Shown: piece after piece, positions 32,134-44,633 of the stretch
Numbering within the stretch: the stretch's first letter is position 1
Layout: each line of letters starts with the position of its first letter
Assembly: GCA_002964805.2 (NCBI GenBank)
Contig: PUDQ02000131.1
Coordinates: 1-64,000 of the forward strand
Direction of reading: 5' to 3'
DNA: 64,000 nt
Origin: Trametes villosa
Taxonomy: Eukaryota; Basidiomycota; Agaricomycetes; Polyporales; Polyporaceae
The notes under the pieces: generated by a model
Seen by the model: the letters and a program-made list of their open reading frames with translations, nothing else
Databases searched by the model: none
Told to the model about the DNA's origin: nothing
Made by a program: the position numbers and the translations under genes

Positions 32134-34079
32134 CTAATCCACAGCCATATCCTCTGCCTTGATTTCAACAGAGCCCGACCTCTCGCGTTTTACAGCGCGG
32201 TAACCTTCGCCCCCGGGCTTGAGTGCATCCAAGGAGGCAGGGAGAGGTGACGGGGAGCGGCGCAACCGCTCGGAGGAAGGTGGCGCCCGAGTTGGAGGGG
32301 GACGCCCTTCGTCGTCCATCAACAGATCGCGTGCTCCCCAGGACGGCCATATAACCAGCGCAGTCCTGTAGTAGACTGTATGAAGGAGATAATGTCAGGA
32401 TACGGCGTTGTCTGAGAGACATTTCGCGCGCTGAACACTCACTTCGCTCGACTTTGACATGTGCATCCTAGTACGGAAGCGTCGTCAGTGTAGTGCAAGC
32501 CTGACAGAGTAAAGACAAGATGTACTCCGTGATGCTCGAGCTCCTCCTCGTCATGTTCCAATACGTCCAACAACACCTCCTCCTTCCGACATGTGAGGCT
32601 CATCTTCTCGTCCCAGTGCTCCTCAGAGTCAGACGAGACCTCGCCGATCAAGAGCTGCCCCTGGAGGGTTACGAGGTTCTCCATGTCCACCCACGACCAG
32701 CTGTGGTCCACTTCGTCGTCGATCTCGCCGTAGTCCCGCGCCTTGGGGTCCCGCTCCTCATATCCTACCGAAACCTGGAAACCCGTGACGCTCGCGAGCC
32801 CGACTTGGAGCCCGAGAGGTGATGCCCAGCCTTCGATGAGGGAGACGAGGCGGGCGTCGTCCCCGCGCAGGACGTCCGTGCGGAGGTTGACGCGCGGGTG
32901 TTTGTCCTTGAGGAGACGGACGATCCACCGGGGCGCGCGGCCTCGGCCGCGTGAGCGCTCCCATGAGGCGAAGCATTGTCGAAGCCGAGAAAGAGCCTTG
33001 CTGCCGCCGGGGTGTAGCAGAGACTTCGGAGGGGGTATGGGGCTGGTGATGCTGTAGAGGAGGACGATGCGGGAGCCGCTTGTGAGCGACTCGAACTTGA
33101 GGGAGGCATCTGCTCGCCAGGCGATACAGGTCGTGGAGAATGGGTCGCGGGTCGCTGGAGTGTAGTGGGTCGTGTCGGTGTCGTGGGTAACTGTCGCGTC
33201 GCCTCCGGCGTACTGAGTGGGTGGGATGATGGCTATGGTCCCTAGGATATGATCGCTCTGGGCGCTGGTGATACACAACGATCGTCAGTTTATGAATGCT
33301 TCAGATTGAGCTAGCGAGGCGCATACCGTGTTGGAACTACACGATATTGAACACTATCGCAGCGTCAGCATCAGGGGGAAGACATTGGAGATTCGTTCGC
33401 TCGACATACCAATGGCTGGGTTCTTGTATCAAGACGTGGGAGAGCTGAAGACGAGTATACGCATGGATACCCAGTGATATCTGTGCGGCGTTACGGGCCT
33501 TCTCCGCGAACCTCGTCCAGCCCGCGTTGTGAAAGATGAGCTGGAGGAGCGAAACCGTCAGCTCGCGACCAGCTAAAAGCAGCCGAAAGACATGTCCACC
33601 TGGCTTTCATCGATCTTGCGGTGCAGACAAGTCGCGTCTACTGTGGTAAGTACGTCGCGAAGAGGTACGCCGTCTGTAGTGTTGGGACCGTCTTGGTCGT
33701 CGTTGCCGAAACTCTGGAATGTGGATGCGGTACGAGCGCTGAGGGGCAGGCCGATGACACCGTGTCCCTTGAGCTCAAGCATGGGGTTTGGCGCATCTGG
33801 GTACGCGCGGCAATGTGCAAATGCCGATGTTTTCTTTAGATGTTTGCGAAGCAGGTTGATTTCGCCCTAGGCACGCCGATATTAGCGAGTGCGCCAAAGT
33901 GGGAAAGACTACCAAAGTACTGGCGAACATACTTTGATGTCAGGCAACTCAACTTCATCCTCTGTATCGACAGAGGAGTCGCTCTCTTCGGCAGACGACT
34001 CGGCGTCCACCTCATGCTCACGCCGAGGATCTGCCATAGTAGCCACGTCTTGTGGAGACTCTGAGTCCGAAGAGCTCAT
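32134..34079 (-). CDS. gene D: short-form 2OG-Fe(II)-dioxygenase-like protein
   Basis: Seven exons (33933-34079, 33600-33866, 33410-33540, 33327-33353, 32526-33264, 32443-32467, 32134-32375) give 525 aa with the same exon plan as gene B. It starts MSSSDSESPQDVATMA with an acidic stretch (EESDSSVDTEDE). Core: CRAYPDAPNPMLELKGHG, LIQEPSHW, HILGTIAIIPPTQYAGGD, CIAWRADASLKFESLTSGSR. The HxD position reads TRA and the distal His is Lys; Arg (GSR) is kept. The tail is almost the same as B (PSSERLRRSPSPLPASLDAL) and ends with a psi-K-x-E site, EIKAEDMAVD. It is intact. Much higher similarity to B at the 3' end than at the 5' end suggests gene conversion. Confidence 0.85.
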
Positions 34080-35024
34080 ACGTCAGAGGATATGGCCGAC
34101 AGGTATGAATGACTTTAGTATATTGCAAGAAGAAGTAAGCAGTAAGGTTATGTGGGTCGCACGATTATCTGTCTGAACCGCGAGTGATTGTGGTCGCGCT
34201 GAGTCGCGACGGTGGTCGTGGCAGCGAAAGGACGGTGAACTACGCGGGCACGGCGCCTAAGGTCTGGTTCAACTTCTATGCCCGGATTTGGGAACGAGTG
34301 CGTGCCGGCATCATCTTCGACATCAAAACTTGAAAGGAAGTCAGAATAGCACTTTACCTAGACATGCTAACCATCTACTACGTATCCTACGCTCAACCTA
34401 TGTACCATTAGCTGTGCGCTGACAGGCTGAGGTTACAGAATCCCTAGAGGCCGGCTGTCGCCTTCATCGCTCGCGCAGTATTTGGTGATCGGGGGTCGCT
34501 GACAGAGAGTGGCAGGTCTATGACGCGGTCGCAAACACTAAACGCTGCGAGACGGCGGCATGCAAGATGAGCCGGACACGTGGGGATGCGTTTCAGGCGG
34601 GGCGAAGGAGAGATCGGGGGCGTCGGCGGCTCGAGCGGTCGGCCGGGGCGAGGGCAGAATCGATGGGGAGCGGAAAATTGAAGGGAAAAGAGATGAGGAA
34701 GAGGGGCGGGCGCACAGGCGCCGGGCGCCAGGGCCGGTCGGAGGGCGGGAGGGGCGGGGCGGCGGTCGGGTGCGCGGCCCCGGGCCAATCGCAGACGGCG
34801 CAGGGGCTGTGTCCTTCATTGAGCACGATCTCAGATCGCCCACCGACGATTATTTTCGATCTGGAGGGCCCCGCTCGTCGTCGAGCTATACTATCCACGC
34901 CGGGTGGAAAGCGCTCTTCGTCCTCGACCACAACCTCCTACTGCCGTACTGTATGCTCGTCTAACCGCCGTCGCTCCTCGCCTCCGTGCACGCTCCCTCG
35001 CTTAGCACCCACTAATCCGCCACC
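34080..35024. promoter_or_regulatory. divergent intergenic, gene D / RanBP2 zinc-finger gene
   Basis: 945 bp with no convincing exon. The right half is GC-rich with GGCGGGG runs and then a CT-rich stretch just before the ATG at 35025 (tcgctcctcgcctccgtgcacgctccctcg), a likely initiation region. The long plus-strand ORF crossing this area is chance; the genuine exon runs in a different frame. Confidence 0.5.
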
Positions 35025-37712
35025 ATGTCTCACCTCCCCGCCCAGCCTATGCCTTCCGCACGTCGCCCTGGGCCGCCGTCCGTGCCTCGCCCAAACGAGC
35101 TGCGCGACTTCCCCGACCTCTCCGCGACCGTCAGACCGCCGCCCGCGCCCATTGCCGCCCAAGGCGGGCCCTCAGGCTTTTTCCGCAACGCCGTCTCTCT
35201 CCCCTCCTCCCCCACCCTCCGCGAAAAGTTCATGCACTCCTCTTCCCGCGTCGTCCGCGTGCGTTTTGCCCCGTGTTCTGTGCGACTCCTGTGCTCATGC
35301 GCCTGACAGCTCGTCGACGTCCGCGCGACGCCTACGAACCTTCTGTGGAACCTCTTTACCCACGCCTGCAGCCAGGTATGCCCCCTGCCGCTCTCCGCGC
35401 CGTCTACCGTCCTCATGTCCTGTCCGTCAGAACAAAATCGCCACACCGACGCCTATGCTGGCCCACGCCGACTCGGGCGGCCCCAATACCCTTCCCGGCG
35501 GGATCTGGGCCGTCTTCTCCTCGCACGAAGACGTGCGTTGCTCTACGCGCCTGCTTCTCGCCAGTGCTCACCTCTCGCTGCTGTTTATAGGCCCGCGCGG
35601 CGCTGACCCTCGGCTGCGACATCTTCTCCGTCTCCCCGGCGCTCGAGTCCGACCTCTCCATGCATCCCTCCCTCAAGCGTCTCAACCTCGACCACCCGGT
35701 ATGTCTCAGCCGCGCGTGCATATATCCGCGCTGACGTCCGTGCAGCAGGAGCGCGAGTTGCCCCCGCGCCTCGCTCACAGCTTCCTGCCGCCGCTCACCA
35801 TCCCGGACATGGCCCCTTCGCGCGACATATACTCGACCGGCGGCGGACGCTCGCCGTTCCACAGCGCACCGCCGAGCCAGAGCGCGTTCGGCGAGCCGCC
35901 GTTCACGATCTCGAGCAACCCGCCGAATCCGAAGACGAGCTTCCGCGCGGGCGACTGGATGTAAGTTGTTCATCCCCCATGGTTAGCAGCCTCTAACGTC
36001 GCTCTCACAGGTGCTCCGCGCCCAACTGCAGTGCACACAACTTCCAGTACGTCTTCTACTCTTCTCTCGTCTCGTCTCCCGCTGACCACCCGCAGGCGTA
36101 ACATCTCGTGCATCGTCTGCGGCCGCCCGCGCTCCGGCGGCGCACCCCCTCTCTCGCTCGAGACCGCGCACCCGCCCGGCTACCCGCTCGCGAACCCCTC
36201 GCCGCGGTTCACCACGCGCAGCCACAGTGCGCCGCGCGCCCCTCCCCCACTCCAGTCGCCCGCGTCGCTCACGAACTTCCCGTTCTCGGGCCCGCCCGGC
36301 GCAGGCCTGCCCCCGCCGCCGATGCAGCAGGCGCCGTCCAAGGCCCCGCCGCCGCAGTACCCGCCGCTGACGCCGTCGGGGCGGGCGCTGAGCGTGGGCG
36401 GGCGCGTGCGCAACGTGTCGCGCGACCCGCTCGCGCCGTGCGTGATGCACTGGCCGGACAACGAGCCGCTGCCCGAGCCATGCCAGATCCGCCCCATGGA
36501 CTCGACGCTCATGACGGTGAGTCCCCCGTACTTCGCAGTGCAAGGCGCGTCTGACGCGACACGCGCGCAGTTCCCGCCGATCATCAACACAGGGAACAAG
36601 GGCGCGGCGGAGAAGCAGCCGGGGGACTGGCTGTGCGGGAAGTGCAACTACCACAACTGGCGGCGGCGCAAGGTGTGCCAGACGTGCTTCCCCTGTGCGT
36701 CCTGCCCCATCGCTCTTCTCTCTTGATTAAACCTTCTCACACCGCGCCTTCGTTTGCAGACGCAGAGGGCAACGGGGATTCTATCTCCGCCGCGGTGCAG
36801 GCGGAGCGTATCGCGCTGCTTGCGAACGTGCTCGCCACGCAGTTCAACGCGCTCGACCTCGACGGGCTCCCCTCGAACCCCTCCCCTACCCATGCTCACC
36901 CGCAGCAGCAGCAGCAGCCGAGCAGCGCGCCGCCGTTCCAGGTGCGCATGAACATCCCGCCCATCGGCTCCGGCGCCGGCATGGGTGCAGGCTTCCTCCG
37001 CGGGCGGGACAGCCGCGACACGTCCCCGCTCTCGGACCACTTCCCGATGCTGCTCCCGCTCCCGCTCGCGGAGCACGACAAGGACGCGTCGCCGATCTAC
37101 CAGACCTCCAACGCCCGCGTCCCGCAGCCCGTCGGACGCGGGGGGATGCACGCGCCGCCGCGGTTCGGCGCGGGCCCTGGTATGGGAGCGTTGATGACGT
37201 CGAGCCCGGCGGCGACAAGGACGTTGTTGCCGGCGTTCCTGCAGGACATTGTGCACTCGCCGTCGTTGTCGCCGTCTTCGGCGTCGTCGAGCTCTGCGGA
37301 CCTCTCGTTTGACGGCTCGTCGGAGGACGCGCACTATTCGTCGTCGGCCGGTACCTCTGCGCACTCCCACTCGCACCAGCACGCACACGGACCCGTGCAG
37401 CTCACCCACCCCTCCGCCGGCCAGCAGCAGGTGTATGGCGGGAACGCACACCACAACGCGAGCACCTCCTCCTTCAACTCGATCCCTGGTCGTAACGGCA
37501 GCGGCAGCGGCGGCGGCAACGCCGCCCCGAGCGTGAACTCGATCTGGCAGCTCGACGGCGAGGAGAGCCGGACCCTTACTGGCCCCAGCCCCGGTCCTGG
37601 CCCGATTGCCCGGCAGTCGCCGCCGCAGGCGGTGAGGAGCCCCAGCGCGAGCGGGGTGACGGAGGCGACGCCGAAAAGTACGCACGACTTCTGGCAAGTC
37701 CGGTACAACTAA
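35025..37712 (+). CDS. RNA-binding protein with RRM-like region and two RanBP2 zinc fingers
   Basis: Nine exons (35025-35258, 35310-35375, 35431-35532, 35591-35698, 35746-35960, 36011-36046, 36096-36516, 36571-36694, 36760-37712) give 752 aa. The N-terminal region (LVDVRATPTNLLWNLF, GGIWAVFSSHEDARAALTLG) looks like a divergent RRM. Two RanBP2-type fingers follow: finger 1 GDWMCSAPNCSAHNFQRN then CIVCGRPR; finger 2 PGDWLCGKCNYHNWRRRKVC then QTC. This order resembles the yeast Nrp1 type of cytoplasmic RNA-binding proteins; orthology is inferred. The C-terminal half is low complexity (Ser, Gly, His, Pro-rich) and ends STHDFWQVRYN. Such tails often join RNA granules. Confidence 0.85.
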
Positions 37713-38820
37713 GCTATCATATCTAATCTGGAACGGTGCGTCTCGCTCTCCTCCCGCTCGTGTCTCTCCCCCAGTCCTCGGTCCCCGGTCCCACCTGCCC
37801 CTTCTTCACCTTGTGCGTCCATGCCTCCGAGGGCTTTCCTACACCCCACCGCCACGCGCACGTCGTTCTTCCCTGTCGTCCCACCCGCCACCTCACCGTC
37901 TCACCGCTCCCCCTTCGCACGAACGTCTGCTCACGCCCCTCTTCTCTCCTCCCAGTGTAGGAAAATCTCAAGGCCCCAAGCCCCAGCCCAACTGTATTGC
38001 GCGGACGCCGACCTGTTGTTGTGCACTCACTCACTCTCCGATCCCGACGAACTGTATCTATCATCTTGCTTCCCATCTCTCCCATCTCTCGCGTATCCTG
38101 TCTCTCGCGCCCCGCACCCCGGACTGCTTTCCCTCGGCCCCACGCACGCCCCTGTCTCGGCGCCCGGCGGCGCGCGACCCACGGCCGTGCGCCCGCGCTC
38201 TCAGGCGACCGACGGCTGTGGGTGTGGTGCGCTCGACGCGCGCCCTCCTGCCCGCCAAGCAAAACCTCCCGGAGGACAAGGACACCAACGGCGAAAACCA
38301 AACTTGAAGCCACGTAAATAATGTACAACCCGGTAAAATGGTAAAACGGTAAAATGGACCCCCGCCCGCGCCCGTCACATACATCTATAGTCGTCGTAGT
38401 GTGCTCTGTAGTAGACCCACCGTGTGCGCGCACGCGGATGCTGCATCTCTGTTGTCAATGTCTGTCTCTAATTCCGCCAGCGTACGGAGGATGGAATAAA
38501 ATATGACGTCGGCTGTGCTTATTTATCCCTGCTCATCGTTTGAGGTGTGCGTGCGTGTGTCGTTCGAACCGTTATGATTTTTTTGGATATTGGATGAGAG
38601 ATGTCTCTGCGGGACTGGAAGGCAAGGCCACCGGCTGTTCATAAATGCTGAGACATAGCGAGGCGTCGAGACTTGCGAGGCCCGGCATGGCGAGGGCGCT
38701 GCATTGCAAGCAAGCAAGAAAGCGGGTACATGTACAATTGTACAACAACGACGGACGTGTCTGCGTCTACGTCTATACACTCATCCCCTCCCCCCCTCTC
38801 CCTCCCCATCCTCCCACGAA
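37713..38820. other. 1.1-kb convergent intergenic region
   Basis: Between two convergent genes. It is pyrimidine-rich on the plus strand (37740-38250) and open in several frames, but without motifs or a splice model, so I take it as 3' UTR and spacer. Near 38331-38356 there are three copies of a ggtaaaa[t/c] unit (ggtaaaatggtaaaacggta and on). Confidence 0.5.
38331..38356 (+). repeat. short tandem repeat ggtaaaayg
   Basis: Three adjacent copies of ggtaaaatg/ggtaaaacg, about 9 bp each, in the spacer between two convergent genes. No function is apparent. Confidence 0.7.
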
Positions 38821-40448
<1,628 letters not shown>

Positions 40449-41082
40449 GGTGCTGTCTGCGAAGCGGATGGATGAGAACGGAGACCGAGGGAGAGGAGAG
40501 GGAGGAGAGGACGAGAGGCGGCCTGCTCTGCGTCCGACCGAGTCACCCACCCATTCGCTGCAAAGCTTTTCGCACAGCCACATTCCATTCGATCGCGCTC
40601 CAAATCTACCGATCACCTCCTCCTCGTCCACTCTCCGCCCGCCCTTTACTCGTCTCTCGCTGCAGGCGAACGTGCTCGGGCGTAGTTCCCGCTGATCAGA
40701 CAACCTCGTCCCACGGAGCGCAAGAGTCCCTCGCTGTGCACTCCGACGAGCCCCCTCCGCCACACCGTCGGCGCCGTCCCCCACGGCCTGCCGCATTGCC
40801 ATCCGCTCAGGGTCGGAATCCTCCTTTCGTCCCCTCCTCTCGCCACACAGTGGGAGTCTCCGACGTGGCGCCACACGCCGCCCCGAACGTCTGCCCCATT
40901 ATCGCCATCGCCCGCCTTTTATTCTCCCAGTGCTCCCGCGAGCTTGTGTTTTCCGGCGGGAACGGGCCCTCGGGCTGATTTGATACGTACGCGTACAGCT
41001 TTGCGTACTTACTCACCGGCTAGTAAACTCTAATACAACCCAATCACCCACTGCCTATCAAACCCTCCTCTGCGAACGCGAC
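40449..41082. promoter_or_regulatory. divergent promoter region, DAHP synthase / PIH1
   Basis: 634 bp between start codons with no exon seen. It has CT-rich runs on both sides and no obvious TATA box. A Gcn4-like TGACTC site, as in yeast ARO genes, occurs once in inverted form (gagtcacc at 40541-40548). Its relevance is uncertain. Confidence 0.45.
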
Positions 41083-42544
41083 ATGGCATCCGCCTCGACG
41101 TCGAGCGCGACAACGCGCATCTCCCTCGCGCCCTCCCCCGGCTTCTGCATCAAGTCCGCCGCGCTCAACACTACCTCCCTTCCTCTCGCGTCCCCCGACA
41201 ATGCCGTCACCAACCTCCCCATCCCCGCGAACACGAAAGTGTTCATCAACGTCGCCTATGACAAGAACGTCCCCGCCCCGCCCGAGCGCAGCGAAGCCGC
41301 CATTGAGCGCGCTATAGCTGGCGACCTCGCACTCACCCCGGACGACCCCGACGACTGGTACGTGCCTGTCATCGTCCCCGACCCACGCCCCGACAAGGAC
41401 AAGGGTGCGTCTCGTGCGCTCAGCTGTGAATGGATGTGTGTGCTGACGTGCGTGGATCGGCGGGGTAGCGGGGAAGCCGTCGGTCGTGTTCGACTGCATC
41501 TTCAGCGCGTCCCTCAAGTCGCGCGCGCTCCGCTCGCCCGAGTTCAAGACCTTCCTCATCGGTGCGCACCCGCCCTTCCCCGCTCGTCCGTCCGAGACCT
41601 GATGCACCCATTCCCCTTCGCCGCGATCCTTGTCCTCATCCCACTCTGAACTGACAGAGCTCGCGTTCCAGCGCATCGAGGCCCAGTACGGCGTGCAGCT
41701 CTCGCGCCAGATCGGCACGCCCAACATCGCCTCGAAGGGCAAGCTCGCCCCGCGCACCGTTCTTGTCCCCACCGCGCTCCTTGCGCCTTCCCTCCCATCC
41801 TCTGCCTCTTCCGCGTCCCCAGCTGTCACTATCTCCCCGGCACCGGCGGATGGTAAACCTACGCCTGCGAGCAAGCCGCTGATCGAGGAGGTCACCGCGC
41901 CAGGTCCGGGGCCGAAGGGGATCCTCAAGAAGGCACAGGCACAAAACGCGCCTGCCTCGAATGTGGCTGCTGTGGTGCCTGCGCTGAGCTGGACGAAGAC
42001 GGACGACGGCCGGTTACGCATCGCGCTCAGCGTGCCTCACCTCGTACGTCCTCACCTCCTCCCAGCACATCCACCCTGTAAAGCCTAACTGACGAGCCAA
42101 CCACCCGTCCTGCATGGCACCCGTCTGATCATACCCTTTGCACGCGCTTCACTTCGATGCACGGCTGCCCTGCTGATCCCACTCGCTTGCCTTCCCCGCT
42201 CTCCTCCCGCATCGTCGATCATACCCCCACAACGATCTGTGCACGATCAGACGCACGCCCTGATCCCGCACACGACGCTCGACCTCGAGCCGCGCCGCAT
42301 CCTCTTCTCCGCCCCCTCATCCCCTTCCCCCTCATCTCCCTCTCCTTCTGCCCTCACTGCCCCCGCATTCGCGCTCGACCTCGACCTGGACTTGCCAGAC
42401 GCTGAGCTCGAGCGCGTGTTCGGCCCAGCAGGTGAGAAGAGCGGGCGGGCGGCGCTGGAGCTGAAGCGCCAGCGGCCGCTGGATGTGGATGGTGCGCGGG
42501 CGGAGTGGCGCGTCGGCGAGGGGCTGTTGGTTATCTACGCGTGA
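41083..42544 (+). CDS. PIH1-domain protein (R2TP/HSP90 co-chaperone)
   Basis: Likely the Pih1 subunit of R2TP (Rvb1-Rvb2-Tah1-Pih1), which helps assemble snoRNPs, RNA polymerases and PIKK kinases. Four exons (41083-41404, 41469-41561, 41658-42043, 42251-42544) give 364 aa. PIH1-N motifs: KVFINVAYDKNVPAPP, WYVPVIVPDPRPDKDKAGKP, SVVFDCIFSASLKSRAL, ELAFQRIEAQYGVQLSRQ. After a Pro/Ala linker comes a CS-like domain split by a long 207-nt intron: PALSWTKTDDGRLRIALSVP then THALIPHTTLDLEPRRILF, ending RVGEGLLVIYA. The internal SAP/TPS-rich linker interrupts the CS domain. Confidence 0.9.
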
Positions 42545-42785
42545 GCACAGAGCGGGGGGGTAGGCGTAAATTCGTAGCAGAATCGCGTAGTGTAGATCTA
42601 TCGGTTACCATAAGCTTGAGGTGTTCTCTGGCGGCACGAGACCACAATCAGGGGGCATCGAGCAGTTGTGAAGACATTTACAAGCGCGGTACATTCGTCG
42701 TCGAAATAATCATAACATAGTCCTTGGGCTGTCGCACTCCAGTCTCGTCTGATCTCGCCGTGACAGAATCCGCCATACGATGTTC

Positions 42786-44323
42786 TCAGCCTCCGGGCTT
42801 GCCCAGCAACGCATACCCGCTCCCTTGCGGCCCAAACCTCTGCAAAAGCTCGTCAGCACCTTCGCCTTCAACCTCACCCTTGCGTCTCCGCAGAAAACCA
42901 CGCACCTTCCCATAACACCGATGACAAAACGGCTCCCCCTCCCGATCCACGACCTTCCCGCTGTCGAGCGTGTGCCCGCACTCCGCGCAGCGCAGGCACG
43001 CCTTGTGCCACGTCTTGCCCACCGCCTTCACCTGCTCCGCGAAGTACACCGCGAGCCCGCACCGCCCGCACCGCGGCGTGCCCGCGCCCCACTGCCGGCC
43101 GGTGATCGTGGGCGAGAGCGGGACGGTCCCGAGCGCGGCGCCGTACCGCGTGCCCGTCATCGACGGGGCGAGCGCGGGGGGGCGCCGGCCGCGCTCGCGG
43201 TCGAGGGGCTCGGGCACTGGGGCGGGGGCGGGTGCGGGGGAGGAGGTCTGGGTGTGGGTGTAGGAGTGGGAGGGCGTTATGGAGGAGGGGGCGAGTGGGA
43301 TCGTGCGCGGGAGCCCGCCGGCGCCCCGGCCGACGTGTGTCGGGGTGACCGCCGCTGCGACGGGGATCGGGGGCGCTGGCGTGGGTTCCCAGTCGTCCTG
43401 CGTATCAGGAGCCTTGGACGTCTTCTCTTCCTCCTCGACGCCGTCGGCGATGCGCTGCATCTGCTCGGTCGCTTGCAAAAGCGACGCAGGGCGCGAGCGT
43501 TGCTCCCTGTCACGCCCGGGACTCAGGGTGCGCGTCGGTCTGAGGAGCCCTGGGGACGCGCCCGAGCCTGAGCCCGCGGAGTCGAGCGCCGCCCCGCCTG
43601 TTGCGTGCCGACGGGCAGGCAGCGGCGGGGCGGTGCCGCTCCCGTTTCCGTTCGTCCTGTTGTAACCATCGCCGTTCGCGTTCGAGCTTCCGTACCCATT
43701 CGAGGCAGACTGCGAGTTCTTGCGCGGGGGCAGCGTAGGCGGAGAAGCCGCGCGGGCGGGTCCGAGCTGGAAGGTGTTGGCGCGGAGCGGGGAGGAGGGC
43801 GGGGAGTGGAGGCCGAGACCAAGGTCGTCGCGGTGGGGGAGGTTGGCGTGGCGGAGGTCGCGTGTGCCGAAGAGCTTGACGTGACAGTTCTTGCTGGAGA
43901 CGCGGTGAGCTGTTAGGCACTCCAAGTTGGGTTTTGGACGTACCAGTAGGGCTGTTGACGCGTTAGCAAGGGTAGGGCACAAAGGGATACGGTGGCTCAC
44001 ATCCTCATCGTGCTCGACCAGGCTGAAGGAGTCGAGGCGTTTGTTGCAGGACTTGCAGGCTAGGCATGGCTAGCGGTTGGGCCTTAGCACACTGTGCATG
44101 CAATCGATCTGCGCGTCCTTACCTTATGATAGAGCTAGGAGAGAGTCAGCGGAGGGAAGATATGCAGCAACCATGACGTCGTACCTTGCGCCCCGGGCCC
44201 ATGATCTAACCGAGGCCGATGAGCTTAACGGCGTGTGCATGAGAAGGCGACACGTACCTGCTCTGCAGCGTAGACAGACTTGGAGCATCTCGGGCAGATA
44301 GGCGTCCCTCCAAACGGGTGCAT
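42786..44323 (-). CDS. two-LIM-domain protein
   Basis: LIM domains are zinc-binding protein-interaction modules. In fungi such proteins act in actin, Rho or polarity control; the exact role here is unknown. Six exons (44258-44323, 44185-44205, 44123-44134, 44001-44069, 43944-43951, 42786-43893) give 427 aa. LIM1 (residues ~1-75): PICPRCSKSVYAAEQIMGPG, LYHKPCLACKSCNKRLDSF, then PYCKNCHVKLFGTRDLR. A ~230-residue Ser/Pro/Gly/Asn-rich linker follows. LIM2 (~residues 325-390): CGRCGLAVYFAEQVKAVGKT, WHKACLRCAECGHTLDSGKV, GEPFCHRCYGK. The end is GPQGSGYALLGKPGG. LIM1 is assembled from exons of 66, 21, 12, 69 and 8 nt; all conserved Cys/His appear only in this splice form. It is divergent from the eIF5A gene. 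Confidence 0.93.
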
Positions 44324-44633
44324 GACGTGCGGAGTAGGCGTAGTAAGAAGGAGAGAGACTGCGCCCGCCACCGCCGCCGAGGCTGAGCACCGCGTCGCCG
44401 GACGGACAACGGGCCGGCACCTGCCCCATTAGGGCGGGGGCTCGGGGATGCCCGGATAACTCCCACGAGTGATTCGGAGATGGAAAATTGATTGGCCAGC
44501 GATTTTTTGGGCGAGGGCATTTGAGGCGGCGGCGGCGCGGGCGGGTTTGTATCTCTCCTCCATCTTTCCCTCCTCCTCCTCTCGCCTTCTCGTCTAGACC
44601 ACCCTCCCTCCTTCTCTTCTCCTTCTCCCAGCC
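44324..44633. promoter_or_regulatory. shared divergent promoter LIM gene / eIF5A
   Basis: 310 bp between start codons. The 80 bp before the eIF5A ATG are strongly pyrimidine-rich (tctctcctccatctttccct at ~44551 and on), typical for highly expressed fungal translation genes. Confidence 0.6.

Noticed and set aside
34567..35964. 465-aa plus-strand ORF overlapping the RanBP2 zinc-finger gene
   Set aside because: It reads through several good introns and begins in GC-rich promoter DNA. The exon frames giving the RRM-like region and the two zinc fingers fit far better; only its last part shares the true frame.
37723..38433. 236-aa minus-strand ORF in the spacer between the zinc-finger and DAHP synthase genes
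   Set aside because: Skewed Arg/Gly/Thr composition from a pyrimidine-rich spacer, no domain, and overlapping open frames on the other strand.
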